A stretch of 64,000 nucleotides of DNA from Tolypothrix brevis GSE-NOS-MK-07-07A (GCA_019358985.1 JAHHIJ010000022.1:1-64000); one strand, 5' to 3'. Shown: positions 25,073 through 32,936, counted from the first letter of the stretch. Translations and numbers: made by a program. The notes: a model not told the origin generated them from the letters alone.

Positions 25073-26190
25073 TTTTTCACCTCTGTTGCTACAGCTTCTT
25101 GACTACGCTGCATTGCTTCATTTAACTTAAGTAATGCTGTATCTAGCTGTGGAGACTGCGAACAGTTTTTAGTCAGCCATTCGGCAAGACAATTAAATCT
25201 ACCAATTAATTGCCATTGTTGTTGTACAGGTGTCATTAGTTTTCTCGAAATTTTTATACTCTTAATATCATAAGATTTCGCCCAAAGATAAATCGTGCTA
25301 TGGTCGATTCCAAGATAGGTTTCACACCAGTGCAGGCTTTTACCTTCCTTGATATGTAACAAAGCTTTATGTTTAATCTCTTCCCCATACCCACGCCTGC
25401 CTACTGGTAACGGATTCTCTACAAATTGATGACCACAGGATTTGCAGAGGTATGATTGTTTACCAGTACGTTTCCCGTTTTTGATGGTTTCATACTTGCC
25501 GCAACTAGGGCATTTCACGCGCCCTTGAGTAATTGACCGTAATAATTGTATAGATTCGGTTTCAATTCTTTTGATTTCGCTTAGTTTCAACGAATACTCA
25601 CGCGCAACTTCTTTTATGGGAATTACTTCTATGTATATACTACGGATAATGGCAGCGTGTTGTGGCGGGAGTTGAGACAGTAGCGGTTCCCACTCAAAAT
25701 CATCATCCACGGCATTATCAGTTAGCGACTGGGGTAACTCTAGCAAATGCTGTGTACACGCTACTGCTGACTCTTGGGCTAATTCTAATTCTATATCAAG
25801 TGCTGCTGCTGCCTGGATATAGGGTATACCTTCATTTTTAGAATGCCGATTAACTTTTTGATAAGTTTCTTGCAGCTTTCGGGGTATCTTCACCAAATGC
25901 CCTTTATCGCGTAGCCATTGTAGTATTCCACCTTGGATGAAAGGGATAGCCAAGGTGGAGAATTTGCGGTTTTTGGTAGGGTCGAACCGTTCCACTGCTT
26001 TGATTAATCCCAAAATACCAACTTGTACCAATTCTTCAAAGGGCAGCGTGCAGTAGTTTGTCATTTTGTGAGCAGTCATGTGGACTAAGCCCGTGTTTTG
26101 CTCAACTAAAATGTTGCGGAGACGGATATCTTTGTTTTGATGATACTCAAGAAATATTACTTCATTATCTAAATATGTCGTGCAAACCAT
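25069..26190 (-). CDS. Sigma-70-like factor fused to an IS1-type zinc ribbon and HTH
   Basis: 373 residues. Residues ~20-105 match sigma-70 region 2 (LVEQNTGLVHMTAHKM, FEELVQVGILGLIKAVERFD, RKFSTLAIPFIQGGILQWLR). Residues ~106-155 fit region 3 and ~165-220 fit region 4 (LPPQHAAIIRSIYIE, IKEVAREYSLKLSEIKRIE). A zinc ribbon follows with C227, C230, C249 and C252 (CPSCGKYETIKNGKRTGKQS), then an HTH at ~265-300 (LHWCETYLGIDHSTIYLWAK). This second half looks like InsA of IS1. It heads the operon and is a candidate late-gene activator. Confidence 0.8.
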   Translation of the reverse strand: MVCTTYLDNEVIFLEYHQNKDIRLRNILVEQNTGLVHMTAHKMTNYCTLPFEELVQVGILGLIKAVERFDPTKNRKFSTLAIPFIQGGILQWLRDKGHLVKIPRKLQETYQKVNRHSKNEGIPYIQAAAALDIELELAQESAVACTQHLLELPQSLTDNAVDDDFEWEPLLSQLPPQHAAIIRSIYIEVIPIKEVAREYSLKLSEIKRIETESIQLLRSITQGRVKCPSCGKYETIKNGKRTGKQSYLCKSCGHQFVENPLPVGRRGYGEEIKHKALLHIKEGKSLHWCETYLGIDHSTIYLWAKSYDIKSIKISRKLMTPVQQQWQLIGRFNCLAEWLTKNCSQSPQLDTALLKLNEAMQRSQEAVATEVKK

Positions 26191-26207
26191 TTCACCCTAA
26201 TATCCGA

Positions 26208-26576
26208 ATGACTTTCACAATAAGCGTAGAGGGGCAATTCACCACTGACCCGGAAACTGGAAATCCGGTACAGGTGACAGTCCCTTACCAAGTAGAAGCA
26301 TGGTTGCAGGGTAATAACAGCGTAAAACCTGAACCTGGAAGTAACCCTAACATGGTTATGCTACAGGGATATTCCGTAAAACCACGGATTTTACCAAACG
26401 AAATAATCTATAAACAATCTGAAGCAGTTGCAGTTTACATAGACCCCTTAACTGGGAATCAGCACCAAGGGAAATTTACACTCAAGCCAAAGTTTGACAG
26501 TAACCGTCCTCGTGTTGCTAAAGCATTGGCAAGAGGGATTGGAACCCAGATGGAGGGGACATTTGAATGGAGTTAA
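26208..26576 (+). CDS. Phage structural protein, connector-like
   Basis: 122 residues from ATG 26208; the frame extends upstream into the sigma gene but ATG 26208 leaves a 17-bp gap to that divergent start. Beta-rich (MTFTISVEGQFTTDPETGNP, then VPYQVEAWLQG), with KFTLKPKFDSNRPRVAKALA near the end. I do not recognise the family. The size, beta character and genes downstream (27218, 27540) fit the head-tail connector or neck region. Its end overlaps nblA. Confidence 0.55.
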   Translation: MTFTISVEGQFTTDPETGNPVQVTVPYQVEAWLQGNNSVKPEPGSNPNMVMLQGYSVKPRILPNEIIYKQSEAVAVYIDPLTGNQHQGKFTLKPKFDSNRPRVAKALARGIGTQMEGTFEWS

Positions 26577-26746
26577 GCCGAGAGCAAGAATTTAAGATTT
26601 GTAGTTTCAATCAGCAAGTCAAATATTTGACCGAAATTGAAGTTAAACAAAAATTGGTGGAGATGTACCAAAGGATGATTATTCTACAAAATCATTATCA
26701 GCGGGAAATCAAAAAAACGTGGTTGATTAATGATGTGGGAAAATAA
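26567..26746 (+). CDS. nblA: NblA-family phycobilisome degradation protein
   Basis: 59 residues. LSREQEFKICSFNQQVK, then VEMYQRMIILQNHYQ and a C-terminal KKTWLIND, matches the whole NblA pattern (LSxEQxFxxRSFxxQV, LVxLYxQMMxxxxxY, LKxxWG). NblA binds phycobilisomes and Clp protease to trigger phycobilisome breakdown. GAGGGG lies eight bases before the ATG. It overlaps the gene upstream by ten bases and sits in a phage structural run. Some freshwater cyanophages, such as Ma-LMM01, carry nblA, so a phage role is plausible. Confidence 0.85.
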   Translation: MELSREQEFKICSFNQQVKYLTEIEVKQKLVEMYQRMIILQNHYQREIKKTWLINDVGK

Positions 26747-26768
26747 TTTTGTCCTACCCTGTCCTACT

Positions 26769-27254
26769 ATGTCTACAAGTATGGATATTAACCAAGTCGC
26801 TGAATATCTGGGTGTTTCCCACAAAACAGTTCGCCGTTACGTCAAGGCTGGAAAGCTTAAGGTAAAGTATGTTGAGGGTAAGGGAGTATACGATCAAGCC
26901 GAGGTAGAAGCGTTAAAACTTGACAAGCAAACACCCGTACACCGTGTTTTCCCATCGGTGGAGGAGGACATTCAATTGTCCCAGTTTGTCCCACCAGAAA
27001 TTGAGGGTCGAATTATACATCGACAGCAAGGGTTTGAAGAATATTATACTCTGCGATATTTGGAAATAAAGTTAACGCTGACTATAGAAGAGTGCGCGAT
27101 GATATCAGGTTTTTCTAAGGCTGGGTTAAGGAGTGCGGTAAAATCGGGAACATTAAAAGCAATAAAATATGGTGGTCGCTGGAGAGTGCGATCGCGTGAT
27201 TTAGAGGAATACGTAAAATGCCTATTTGGAGATCGTGGACACCCCCACAACTGA
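26769..27254 (+). CDS. Protein with two excisionase-type HTH domains
   Basis: 161 residues from ATG 26769; ATG 26730 is an alternative start. First HTH_17 domain is DINQVAEYLGVSHKTVRRYV, then KAGKLKVKYVEGKGVYDQAE. A second, weaker copy is near the C-terminus (IEECAMISGFSKAGLRSAV, then KSGTLKAIKYGGRWRVRSRD). Each resembles the winged HTH of MerR or Xis proteins. Two such domains in one small protein could bind paired sites. Immediately downstream of nblA, so it may regulate this cluster or act in excision. Confidence 0.75.
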   Translation: MSTSMDINQVAEYLGVSHKTVRRYVKAGKLKVKYVEGKGVYDQAEVEALKLDKQTPVHRVFPSVEEDIQLSQFVPPEIEGRIIHRQQGFEEYYTLRYLEIKLTLTIEECAMISGFSKAGLRSAVKSGTLKAIKYGGRWRVRSRDLEEYVKCLFGDRGHPHN

Positions 27255-27508
27255 CTATCACCACCGCAACGTACCGATGGACAGCACCCTACGCCTATGA
27301 TGTTCATGAGCGTCAGGGAAATCGCTGGACTGATAGAGGGTTATCGGGGAGTAATTTACCTGCTGAGTTTGCCACAAATTACCAAACTACCCACAATCTA
27401 GATTCGGCATTTACCATGACTGCTAATTACCTCAATCTACGTTTTTTACAAGAGTGTCCGGTTCGTAGTGGTCAGTTGAAAGCGTCGCAATCGATAACAT
27501 TTTCTTAG
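27218..27508 (+). CDS. Connector-like phage protein
   Basis: 96 residues, overlapping the upstream gene by 37 bases; GAGGAA upstream of ATG. The sequence PIWRSWTPPQLTITTATYRW, then APYAYDVHE, and a closing RSGQLKASQSI recalls HK97 gp10-like connector proteins (PYAxxVHE and a late RSGxL). I infer a neck or tail-completion role. Confidence 0.6.
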   Translation: MPIWRSWTPPQLTITTATYRWTAPYAYDVHERQGNRWTDRGLSGSNLPAEFATNYQTTHNLDSAFTMTANYLNLRFLQECPVRSGQLKASQSITFS

Positions 27509-27539
27509 CTTGAACAATTGTTCCTAGAAGCAGGAAAAT

Positions 27540-27950
27540 ATGCCCCAACACATCCACACCACCGCCCAACTCCGAAGCGCTCTTGCCGATTTACTTTTCG
27601 CCGAACTAGGGAATTTTGCCAACAATCAACCCGCCATCTGGGTTGAACCACCATCTACACCCAAAGGTGGCGCGAGTGGTGGTGTGGAGGTGAGTATTTC
27701 TCGGTTCAAGAATGTTTCTAGTAGTTCGCTGATGCTAAACAATCAACAAGAACAGCGCTACGAATGGATTGTAGCGGTGAAATTATATGAGCGCACCCCT
27801 GAAGCTTACAGCAAATTCAACAGCGCTATTGAAAAAATGCGGCGTTACTTCCCCAGGAGGCGAGAGACGGTATCACCTTACAGTGAAGAGGAGAATTTGA
27901 TTGCTACGTTTCGACTGAGTGAATTGGAAGTTATCAATAGTTACGTTTAA
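27540..27950 (+). CDS. Tail-terminator-like phage protein
   Basis: 136 residues with AGGA six bases before the start. Begins with a helical HIHTTAQLRSALADLLFAEL, then a central beta region with YEWIVAVKLYER, and ends in RLSELEVINSYV. Small proteins of this size and order after connector genes are usually tail terminators. Family not confirmed. Confidence 0.5.
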   Translation: MPQHIHTTAQLRSALADLLFAELGNFANNQPAIWVEPPSTPKGGASGGVEVSISRFKNVSSSSLMLNNQQEQRYEWIVAVKLYERTPEAYSKFNSAIEKMRRYFPRRRETVSPYSEEENLIATFRLSELEVINSYV

Positions 27951-28040
27951 CTTCTTGCTGTTATTCTCAATAAATAAGTCTGCGTTGCCTAACTATATCA
28001 GGATAAGCGCAGATTTCATTGAAAAATCTTTCAACATCTA

Positions 28041-28069
28041 TTGACATTTATTATTAATTATGCTATAAT
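28041..28069 (+). promoter_or_regulatory. Perfect sigma-70 consensus promoter
   Basis: TTGACA at 28041-28046, 17-bp spacer, TATAAT at 28064-28069. The leader that follows has a GGGGG/CCCCC hairpin at about 28078-28103 and leads to the gene at 28123. This is the best-matching promoter seen in the window. Confidence 0.8.
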
Positions 28070-28122
28070 AGAGAAAAGGGGGAAAATCTCTTCAATCCCC
28101 CCCTCACTACAGACTTTAAATC

Positions 28123-28341
28123 ATGGCGATTCAACATCTTCTCACTTTGGCTATCGAAGCTATCTTCTATTGCTTCACCGCTTTCATGGCAATAGACATC
28201 TTCATCCGCTACACTGCTCCATTTTCAGTCCCGCCATTGCCTAAGAAGACAAAAAACCCCAAACCCCAGAGTCTGGACGAGCTTGAAAACGACGGGATTT
28301 ATAATTTCGGACTCGCCTTGGCGCTCTCAGACCCCGACTAA
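28123..28341 (+). CDS. Small membrane protein
   Basis: 72 residues. One transmembrane segment (LLTLAIEAIFYCFTAFMAI) followed by a Lys/Pro-rich stretch (PPLPKKTKNPKP) and an acidic tail. Function unknown. It has its own perfect consensus promoter and is followed by a 24-bp palindrome that could be its terminator, so it is an independent unit that the host polymerase would express strongly. This fits a lysogenic accessory gene. Confidence 0.6.
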   Translation: MAIQHLLTLAIEAIFYCFTAFMAIDIFIRYTAPFSVPPLPKKTKNPKPQSLDELENDGIYNFGLALALSDPD

Positions 28342-28784
28342 CGCGGACTTTGGGGGCAGCGCGATCGCGCTGCCCCGGCAATATCAAACAATCAACGCTA
28401 TACTCTGCACACTTCCGACCACTACACTCCTTAGTTGGCATCACGCCTGGGGCAATGCGATCGCGATTATGTAATCCCAAATGGAATCTACGAAAAGCGC
28501 TAGCGCAACAAGGTAGCTGGGACAGATCGAAAAATGCTAAGACCCGCACCCCGCTAGAGTTTGTCACCACGGCGATGGTTCCGGAGTCGCTGGTTCCTTT
28601 GGAAAAGTCGCCCTCCTCAATAATCAAAGAAAGGTTGGCGACGGTTCGATCCTTGGCAAATATATCTATAGGAGCAGAACCCAAAAGGCTTATTAGGGTT
28701 GCGTTGAGTGTCGAGGAGGGCGATCGCTAATTAAGTGAATCTGCGATCGCCTACCTGAAAATTGCTGTAATCAATACTGGATAC
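28342..28784. other. Stretch without a convincing gene
   Basis: Begins with the palindrome at 28353-28376. ORFs exist on both strands (plus 28350-28730, minus 28241-28684), but neither has a ribosome site or a known family. The 3' half of the plus frame (LEFVTTAMVPESLVPLEK, SLANISIGAEPKRLI) looks the more protein-like and could be a decayed gene. Several HIP1 sites occur. Confidence 0.4.
28353..28376. terminator. 24-bp perfect palindrome containing HIP1
   Basis: GGGGCAGCGCGA joined directly to its inverse complement, with HIP1 (GCGATCGC) at the centre. It starts 11 bases after the stop of the small membrane protein. It may act as a terminator or transcript stabiliser; no T-run follows. Confidence 0.45.
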
Positions 28785-29057
28785 TTATTCCCCACTTGCT
28801 AGCCTGACAAACATTTCTTCAAAACTTAATCCTTCTTGTGATGCTTGAAAAGCTATCAACTCGCACCATTCAGGAGTAAGTCGGCGTATTGATGCCGACA
28901 ACAAACTGGCTGAATCAGCTGCCATACCTCTTTTTTTAACGGCAGCAGCAGCTTTCAAAACCCAGTAGTCCATATCTGCTAACTTAGCTGTTTGCACTCG
29001 TGTATCGTCTATTTTTGGCAGCCTAGCAGCTATTTCATCCCAGTTTGGAACTTCCAT
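28785..29057 (-). CDS. Small conserved cyanobacterial protein
   Basis: 90 residues. Contains DYWVLKAAAAVKKRGMAADS and a closing LSFEEMFVRLASGE. The pattern looks coding and cyanobacterial, but I know no function. Monocistronic on minus and divergent from the accessory operon that starts at 29113 or 29186. Confidence 0.55.
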   Translation of the reverse strand: MEVPNWDEIAARLPKIDDTRVQTAKLADMDYWVLKAAAAVKKRGMAADSASLLSASIRRLTPEWCELIAFQASQEGLSFEEMFVRLASGE

Positions 29058-29112
29058 ATTACTTTCTCATAGCTTTTTATCTGCCGTTATATTACTATAA
29101 TCCTAGAAAAAG

Positions 29113-29199
29113 ATGCGCCCAGTGCTGACGACACCGGACGACTTCCCCACCATCAGAAACTACCTGACAGAGGAGCAATTCAAGTATGACTCCAATTGA
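29113..29199 (+). CDS. Possible 28-residue leader peptide
   Basis: Short ORF starting MRPVLTTPDDFPTIRNY and running 14 bases into the next gene. Its last codons contain the GAGGAG ribosome site of the gene at 29186. Composition is protein-like. TATAAT lies at 29096-29101, just upstream. It may be a coupled leader ORF, or coincidence. Confidence 0.35.
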   Translation: MRPVLTTPDDFPTIRNYLTEEQFKYDSN

Positions 29200-29401
29200 G
29201 CTTCAAATAAAGTGGAATTTATCAAACACAGAGCTTGCGATCGCAATTCGCAAGACAGAAGAAACTATCAAGGCGTACAAGGTTAGGAAGTCAGCGCGAT
29301 CGCACCGCAACCCGCCACAAAGCACTATTTTGTTGTGTGAATTACTAGATAAAGAATGGGAAGCAGCAGGCACGGCACAGATACGTCTAGTTGCCGCATA
29401 G
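29186..29401 (+). CDS. Small HTH-like protein
   Basis: 71 residues, good ribosome site GAGGAG. Helical pattern LQIKWNLSNTELAIAIRKT, then ETIKAYKVRKSARSHRNPP resembles a compact helix-turn-helix followed by a helix (LLCELLDKEWEAAG). Likely a DNA-binding regulator of the accessory genes downstream. A terminator at 29429 follows. Confidence 0.55.
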   Translation: MTPIELQIKWNLSNTELAIAIRKTEETIKAYKVRKSARSHRNPPQSTILLCELLDKEWEAAGTAQIRLVAA

Positions 29402-29428
29402 GTACAAAGTAACCGACAAAGTAGATTG

Positions 29429-29443
29429 CCCGCACCGTGCGGG
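29429..29443 (+). terminator. Intrinsic terminator after the HTH-like gene
   Basis: CCCGCA-CCG-TGCGGG hairpin followed by TTTCTTATT. Confidence 0.7.
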
Positions 29444-29481
29444 TTTCTTATTGTGATAGTGCAACCACAAAAACTTGCACT

Positions 29482-29709
29482 ATGGACAGCACAACGCATT
29501 TACAGACACTTGAAAACTCCCTTAATCCCCGCGACCCTCAGACAGTCGCCCTCAAAAACCTCAAAGCGGTAAACAACCGATTGATTGATGCGATCGCAGA
29601 AGCTCACGAATCATTGTTAAAATCCGCCGGCTCATCCAGCGAACCAGACAAAATCTTGAGTGCTTGCAGTATCCTTGCCCAGGCTTTGGCAGAAGTAGCA
29701 AAGGTTTAG
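29482..29709 (+). CDS. Small helical protein of unknown function
   Basis: 75 residues from ATG 29482. Fully helical by eye: NLKAVNNRLIDAIAEAHESL and ILSACSILAQALAEVAKV. No family recognised. Lies after the terminator at 29429, so it may have its own promoter. Confidence 0.45.
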   Translation: MDSTTHLQTLENSLNPRDPQTVALKNLKAVNNRLIDAIAEAHESLLKSAGSSSEPDKILSACSILAQALAEVAKV

Positions 29710-29945
29710 TTTTGTTTCAATTGTTGCAAAAGCTGCCTCATGTATGCATTGTGAAAAGCGATCGCATTCAGTGCAGACAACGAAGCATCAATACTTCCAA
29801 AACTGCCTAAACCCAGCACGATAGTGCAATGCGATCGCACTCTCACCTATTGCTTCAAAGCGATCGCACTTCACAGATTGCAACTTCCTTCAAACCCGTT
29901 GCAGCAAGCATTGTAAAAATCGAGTTCAAAAACAGAGAAATTTTT

Positions 29946-30344
29946 ATGGCGAGAGAGGGGGAAACCCACAGAAAAATCTTTGAATCGCAGTTTGGGAAAC
30001 CAGTTAGAGCGCAAGCCTGGAATGCGATCGCACTCCAGATGAAAGAAGCTCAAATGCCTTTCACTGTCGAAAATTTAAAGTTTGTTGCCAAATGCAAAAG
30101 GATTGCCAATTACCACAGAGTCAAGTCACCGGTTCTCAAAAATGTCATCACAGCAGCTGCCCAATTGGGAGAGGAGGCATACGGCTTTCAAATTCTCCAA
30201 TGCGTCTTCCGACTTAAACCTGGGCTGACGCGAGACAAGTTTTATCGAGCATTCCGCACCTCTGGTATCCCCTTCAAACAGTCCTTTCAGTTCAAAATCC
30301 CTGAGCTAGGGGAAGTCCTTTACAAAATATTCGTGGAAAGATGA
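29946..30344 (+). CDS. Unknown protein, first gene of the ATPase module
   Basis: 132 residues from ATG 29946; the frame upstream crosses several HIP1 sites and is unlikely to be coding. Begins MAREGETHRKIFESQFGKPV, basic and mixed alpha/beta. Its end overlaps the next start as ATGA. The ~235 bases upstream hold HIP1 sites and no clear gene. No family recognised. Confidence 0.5.
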   Translation: MAREGETHRKIFESQFGKPVRAQAWNAIALQMKEAQMPFTVENLKFVAKCKRIANYHRVKSPVLKNVITAAAQLGEEAYGFQILQCVFRLKPGLTRDKFYRAFRTSGIPFKQSFQFKIPELGEVLYKIFVER

Positions 30345-30943
30345 ACCAAAATAAAGTCAAAGTTATTCAGTCGCAGTTGAAGCGTCGCGGGACGAGCATG
30401 TCCTTGGCAGATATCAGGGACGCTCTAGCACTGTCCTACGGTGAGGATGTAGAAATCGACGACGAAATTGTTGCCGCAACTGTAGAAAAATTAATTGGCA
30501 GTGCAGTGGTTGAATCAAGTAGCGCCATGACTGTGGAAGAAAAACCAGAATTAATTACAACCAATATAGAAAAAGAAAAAATAGTTATTTCGGTAGCTCA
30601 ACAAATTAATGTGTCGTTGCCGATTGAAGCAATCAAGCAAATAGCATCAAGTATTGATTGGGCAATTGATTCTCGTTCCGCCTTAATGAAAGAACTGCGG
30701 AGTGCAATTCAAGCTTGGGCAGATCATAAATTAGCAGAAGCTCAAAAAATAAGTGATGAAATTCGCGAAGAAACTAATCAATTATTTGTAGATGTTTCTC
30801 AAACAATTAATAATGCGATCGCTTCTGACAACGAATTGTTTGAAATCAAAGCTATGGAAATGAAGAGCGTAGTAGACCAAGCTGTTGAAACTTTTCGGAC
30901 TTCCCATAAAGAAATCCTTGATATTTTCAAGATTCCAGCTTGA
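30341..30943 (+). CDS. Coiled-coil protein of the ATPase module
   Basis: 200 residues, coupled to the gene upstream (ATGA). N-terminal ~55 residues look like a winged-helix-type unit (IQSQLKRRGTSMSLADIRDA, then IVAATVEKLI). The C-terminal ~110 residues are helical and coiled-coil (ISDEIREETNQLFVDVSQTI). No family recognised. Similar genes occur on cyanobacterial plasmids in my memory. Confidence 0.5.
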   Translation: MNQNKVKVIQSQLKRRGTSMSLADIRDALALSYGEDVEIDDEIVAATVEKLIGSAVVESSSAMTVEEKPELITTNIEKEKIVISVAQQINVSLPIEAIKQIASSIDWAIDSRSALMKELRSAIQAWADHKLAEAQKISDEIREETNQLFVDVSQTINNAIASDNELFEIKAMEMKSVVDQAVETFRTSHKEILDIFKIPA

Positions 30944-31038
30944 AGAAATTGAATCTTACACAAAGTCACACAAGTTGAACTTGCTATTGCTTGTGCTTGC
31001 ATTTCCACTTCTACTATTAACTTTCCAAAATATTTTGT

Positions 31039-31692
31039 ATGGCAACCCCCAAACACATCAAAACCCGTATCAACACCAACACCAAAGCAGGTAGCGCTGC
31101 TGCTAGAGTAACCGGATTTAGTCCACAAGAATTAGAGCAAATATTGAAAGGCGATCGCGTCGCCATCAAAAAGCTGCGTGACTGCTATTACGAGTCAAGA
31201 ATGGCTGAATTAACTTTGCCGATGATGGAAGAAACTATTCCCAAAAGCATTGAGGTTAATAAACGGTGGAATCAGCTATTAGGAAAGTACGTTGCCCAAG
31301 GTAGCGCGGCTGATTTAGCTATTGAATCATCTGCGACCCAGGCATCTTTTGCAAACATGAAATATGTTCATGGGACAAAAGAGCTAAAAGAAGGATTTCA
31401 AGCGCAAGTGGAAATTGAGCGGGAACGGCATAGCAACCAAATTGATTATCAACGAGCTAAATTCTACGTTGATATGGTTTTTCAAAATGTTGATGCTGAC
31501 ACTAGGCAATTTGAGCAGGGGAAACGAGTAGCAGTAGCCCAACTAGTGGCAGATGAAGCTTATGAAATGGAATCAACTGTGGCAGTTTGGGAACACGGAA
31601 CCCTTGACCATATCAAGCGCAAGAACTATGAATCGCATCTAACCAAGCCAGGAAACATCTGGCGCAGAATGAAAAATGCTTTGGGGATTTAA
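31039..31692 (+). CDS. Helical protein of the ATPase module
   Basis: 217 residues. Basic N-terminus (MATPKHIKTRINTNTKAGS), then a mostly helical body rich in Glu, Gln and Ala. No domain recognised. The 95 bases before it include a short hydrophobic ORF (begins MNLLLLVLAFPLLLLTF from a TTG) that overlaps its start; I cannot tell whether that is made. Confidence 0.5.
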   Translation: MATPKHIKTRINTNTKAGSAAARVTGFSPQELEQILKGDRVAIKKLRDCYYESRMAELTLPMMEETIPKSIEVNKRWNQLLGKYVAQGSAADLAIESSATQASFANMKYVHGTKELKEGFQAQVEIERERHSNQIDYQRAKFYVDMVFQNVDADTRQFEQGKRVAVAQLVADEAYEMESTVAVWEHGTLDHIKRKNYESHLTKPGNIWRRMKNALGI

Positions 31693-31694
31693 CT

Positions 31695-31976
31695 TTGACA
31701 ACTTTTTGCGCCTTCTTCATCTACTGTCTTTCATTAAATCAATCTGTTAATTCCGTCCAACCAGTAACGGTTCAACCCGTTACTTCCCAAAAAAAACCAG
31801 CACCTATTCAGCCTAAACGCCCTAACGCACAAACATGTAAAAAGTTTCAATACGATCCGAATCATAAGTATTTAGCTACAATTTCTTCCGCAGAACTTCA
31901 AAAGGAATGGGAGTTGTATCAAGAGTGGGAAAAATCTGGATGCGGCTTTAACGATTATTATGAAAACCGAATTTGA
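31695..31976 (+). CDS. Small protein with hydrophobic N-terminus
   Basis: 93 residues from TTG 31695, two bases after the upstream stop. N-terminal hydrophobic helix (FCAFFIYCLSL) may be a signal or anchor. A Pro/Gln/Val-rich linker with repeats (QPVTVQPVTSQKKPAPIQPK) leads to a helical C-terminal domain (SSAELQKEWELYQEWEKSG). Overlaps the HNH-like gene by 17 bases. Confidence 0.5.
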   Translation: MTTFCAFFIYCLSLNQSVNSVQPVTVQPVTSQKKPAPIQPKRPNAQTCKKFQYDPNHKYLATISSAELQKEWELYQEWEKSGCGFNDYYENRI

Positions 31977-32409
31977 GTATGCATCTAATTGGCAAAATAC
32001 TCGCAGAAAAACTTTAAAACTGATGCCAAGATGTACCTGTAATCCACTGCACAAAGCATCAATTGTTCACCACTTAAAATACAAGCGATCGCTCTTACGT
32101 CGGTTATTTGGTTGTTTCTTGTTACATAATCCTTTTCAAGCTTCGGTATCAGGCTACGAGATTCTTGGTTGGGACATCGTACCCGTGTGCAGCAGCTGTC
32201 ACGAAAATAGTTATGGTCGAAGTCTCAATCACAAGAGTGTCCATTACACAAAAGTTTGGAAACAGAAAGGCGGATTAAATAATCACAACACATTCTTTTT
32301 TACGTGGAAGATGCGGTTTCTATTTTGGATTTGGATTAGTTTATTAATGCCATTAAGATGTTGCCATCAATTGATGAAATCGTTGAAGAAAGAGAAGAAA
32401 GCGAGGTAG
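31960..32409 (+). CDS. HNH-like protein with C-terminal membrane segment
   Basis: 149 residues. A Cys/His arrangement (CTCNPLHKASIVHHLKYKRS and PVCSSCHEN) resembles the HNH/zinc-bound beta-beta-alpha-metal fold; the HH pair and CxxCH fit. A Trp/Phe-rich hydrophobic stretch (MRFLFWIWISLLMPL) near the C-terminus may anchor it. Overlaps the next gene by 52 bases. The related protein at 34496 lacks this anchor. Confidence 0.5.
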   Translation: MKTEFEYASNWQNTRRKTLKLMPRCTCNPLHKASIVHHLKYKRSLLRRLFGCFLLHNPFQASVSGYEILGWDIVPVCSSCHENSYGRSLNHKSVHYTKVWKQKGGLNNHNTFFFTWKMRFLFWIWISLLMPLRCCHQLMKSLKKEKKAR

Positions 32410-32936
32410 AGAAAGTCTATACTGACTACCTCGAAAGACTGGAAATGTCGCGCTTATCAACTGAAGCTGCATTTGATTTTATTCGCAATTGTTTAATTTC
32501 GCTAACAGCAAATACCGCGAATACAGCAATGATCTACGTCTGTATCGACTTTGGAATGCACTGGTTATCAGCCTCTATGTTTGGTTTCGGATTGGGCTTG
32601 ATTCCGGTGGCATATCACCTCAATAATGCTGGTATTGATTTAAGTAGTGAATTTAAAGTGAAAAAGATTGGTGCGTTAATAGTAGCTGGCGGCTGCCTAG
32701 TCGCTGCATTTAATGTTAGTTATCAGTCAGGGGGAGAAAAGCGAACTCTAATTGATTTTACGAATAAAGGATTGATGGAATCTTCGCGAGAAGTTGCCAA
32801 CTATGAAGTCAAATTTAGCCCGTGGGATGGGGTTAATTTTTGGTTTTCGTATCATTCCATGCAAGCGGTAGGGAGTGGGTTAATCCCTGCTTTATTGGGT
32901 GCGATCGCAATGAAATATTTAAGAGGCAGGCGATAA
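32358..32936 (+). CDS. Multi-pass membrane protein
   Basis: 192 residues. After an acidic cytoplasmic N-terminus (EEREESEVEKVYTDYLERLE) there are about three to four hydrophobic segments (NTAMIYVCIDFGMHWLSASM, FGFGLGLIPVAYHL, GALIVAGGCLVAAFNVSY, GSGLIPALLGAIAM). Stop is directly followed by the GTG of the ATPase gene, so the two are co-translated. Probably the membrane partner of that ATPase. Confidence 0.6.
   Translation: MLPSIDEIVEEREESEVEKVYTDYLERLEMSRLSTEAAFDFIRNCLISLTANTANTAMIYVCIDFGMHWLSASMFGFGLGLIPVAYHLNNAGIDLSSEFKVKKIGALIVAGGCLVAAFNVSYQSGGEKRTLIDFTNKGLMESSREVANYEVKFSPWDGVNFWFSYHSMQAVGSGLIPALLGAIAMKYLRGRR

Noticed and set aside
28241-28684. 147-codon ORF on minus
   Set aside because: Overlaps the small membrane gene, has no ribosome site and no family likeness; composition reflects HIP1 and GC-rich repeats.
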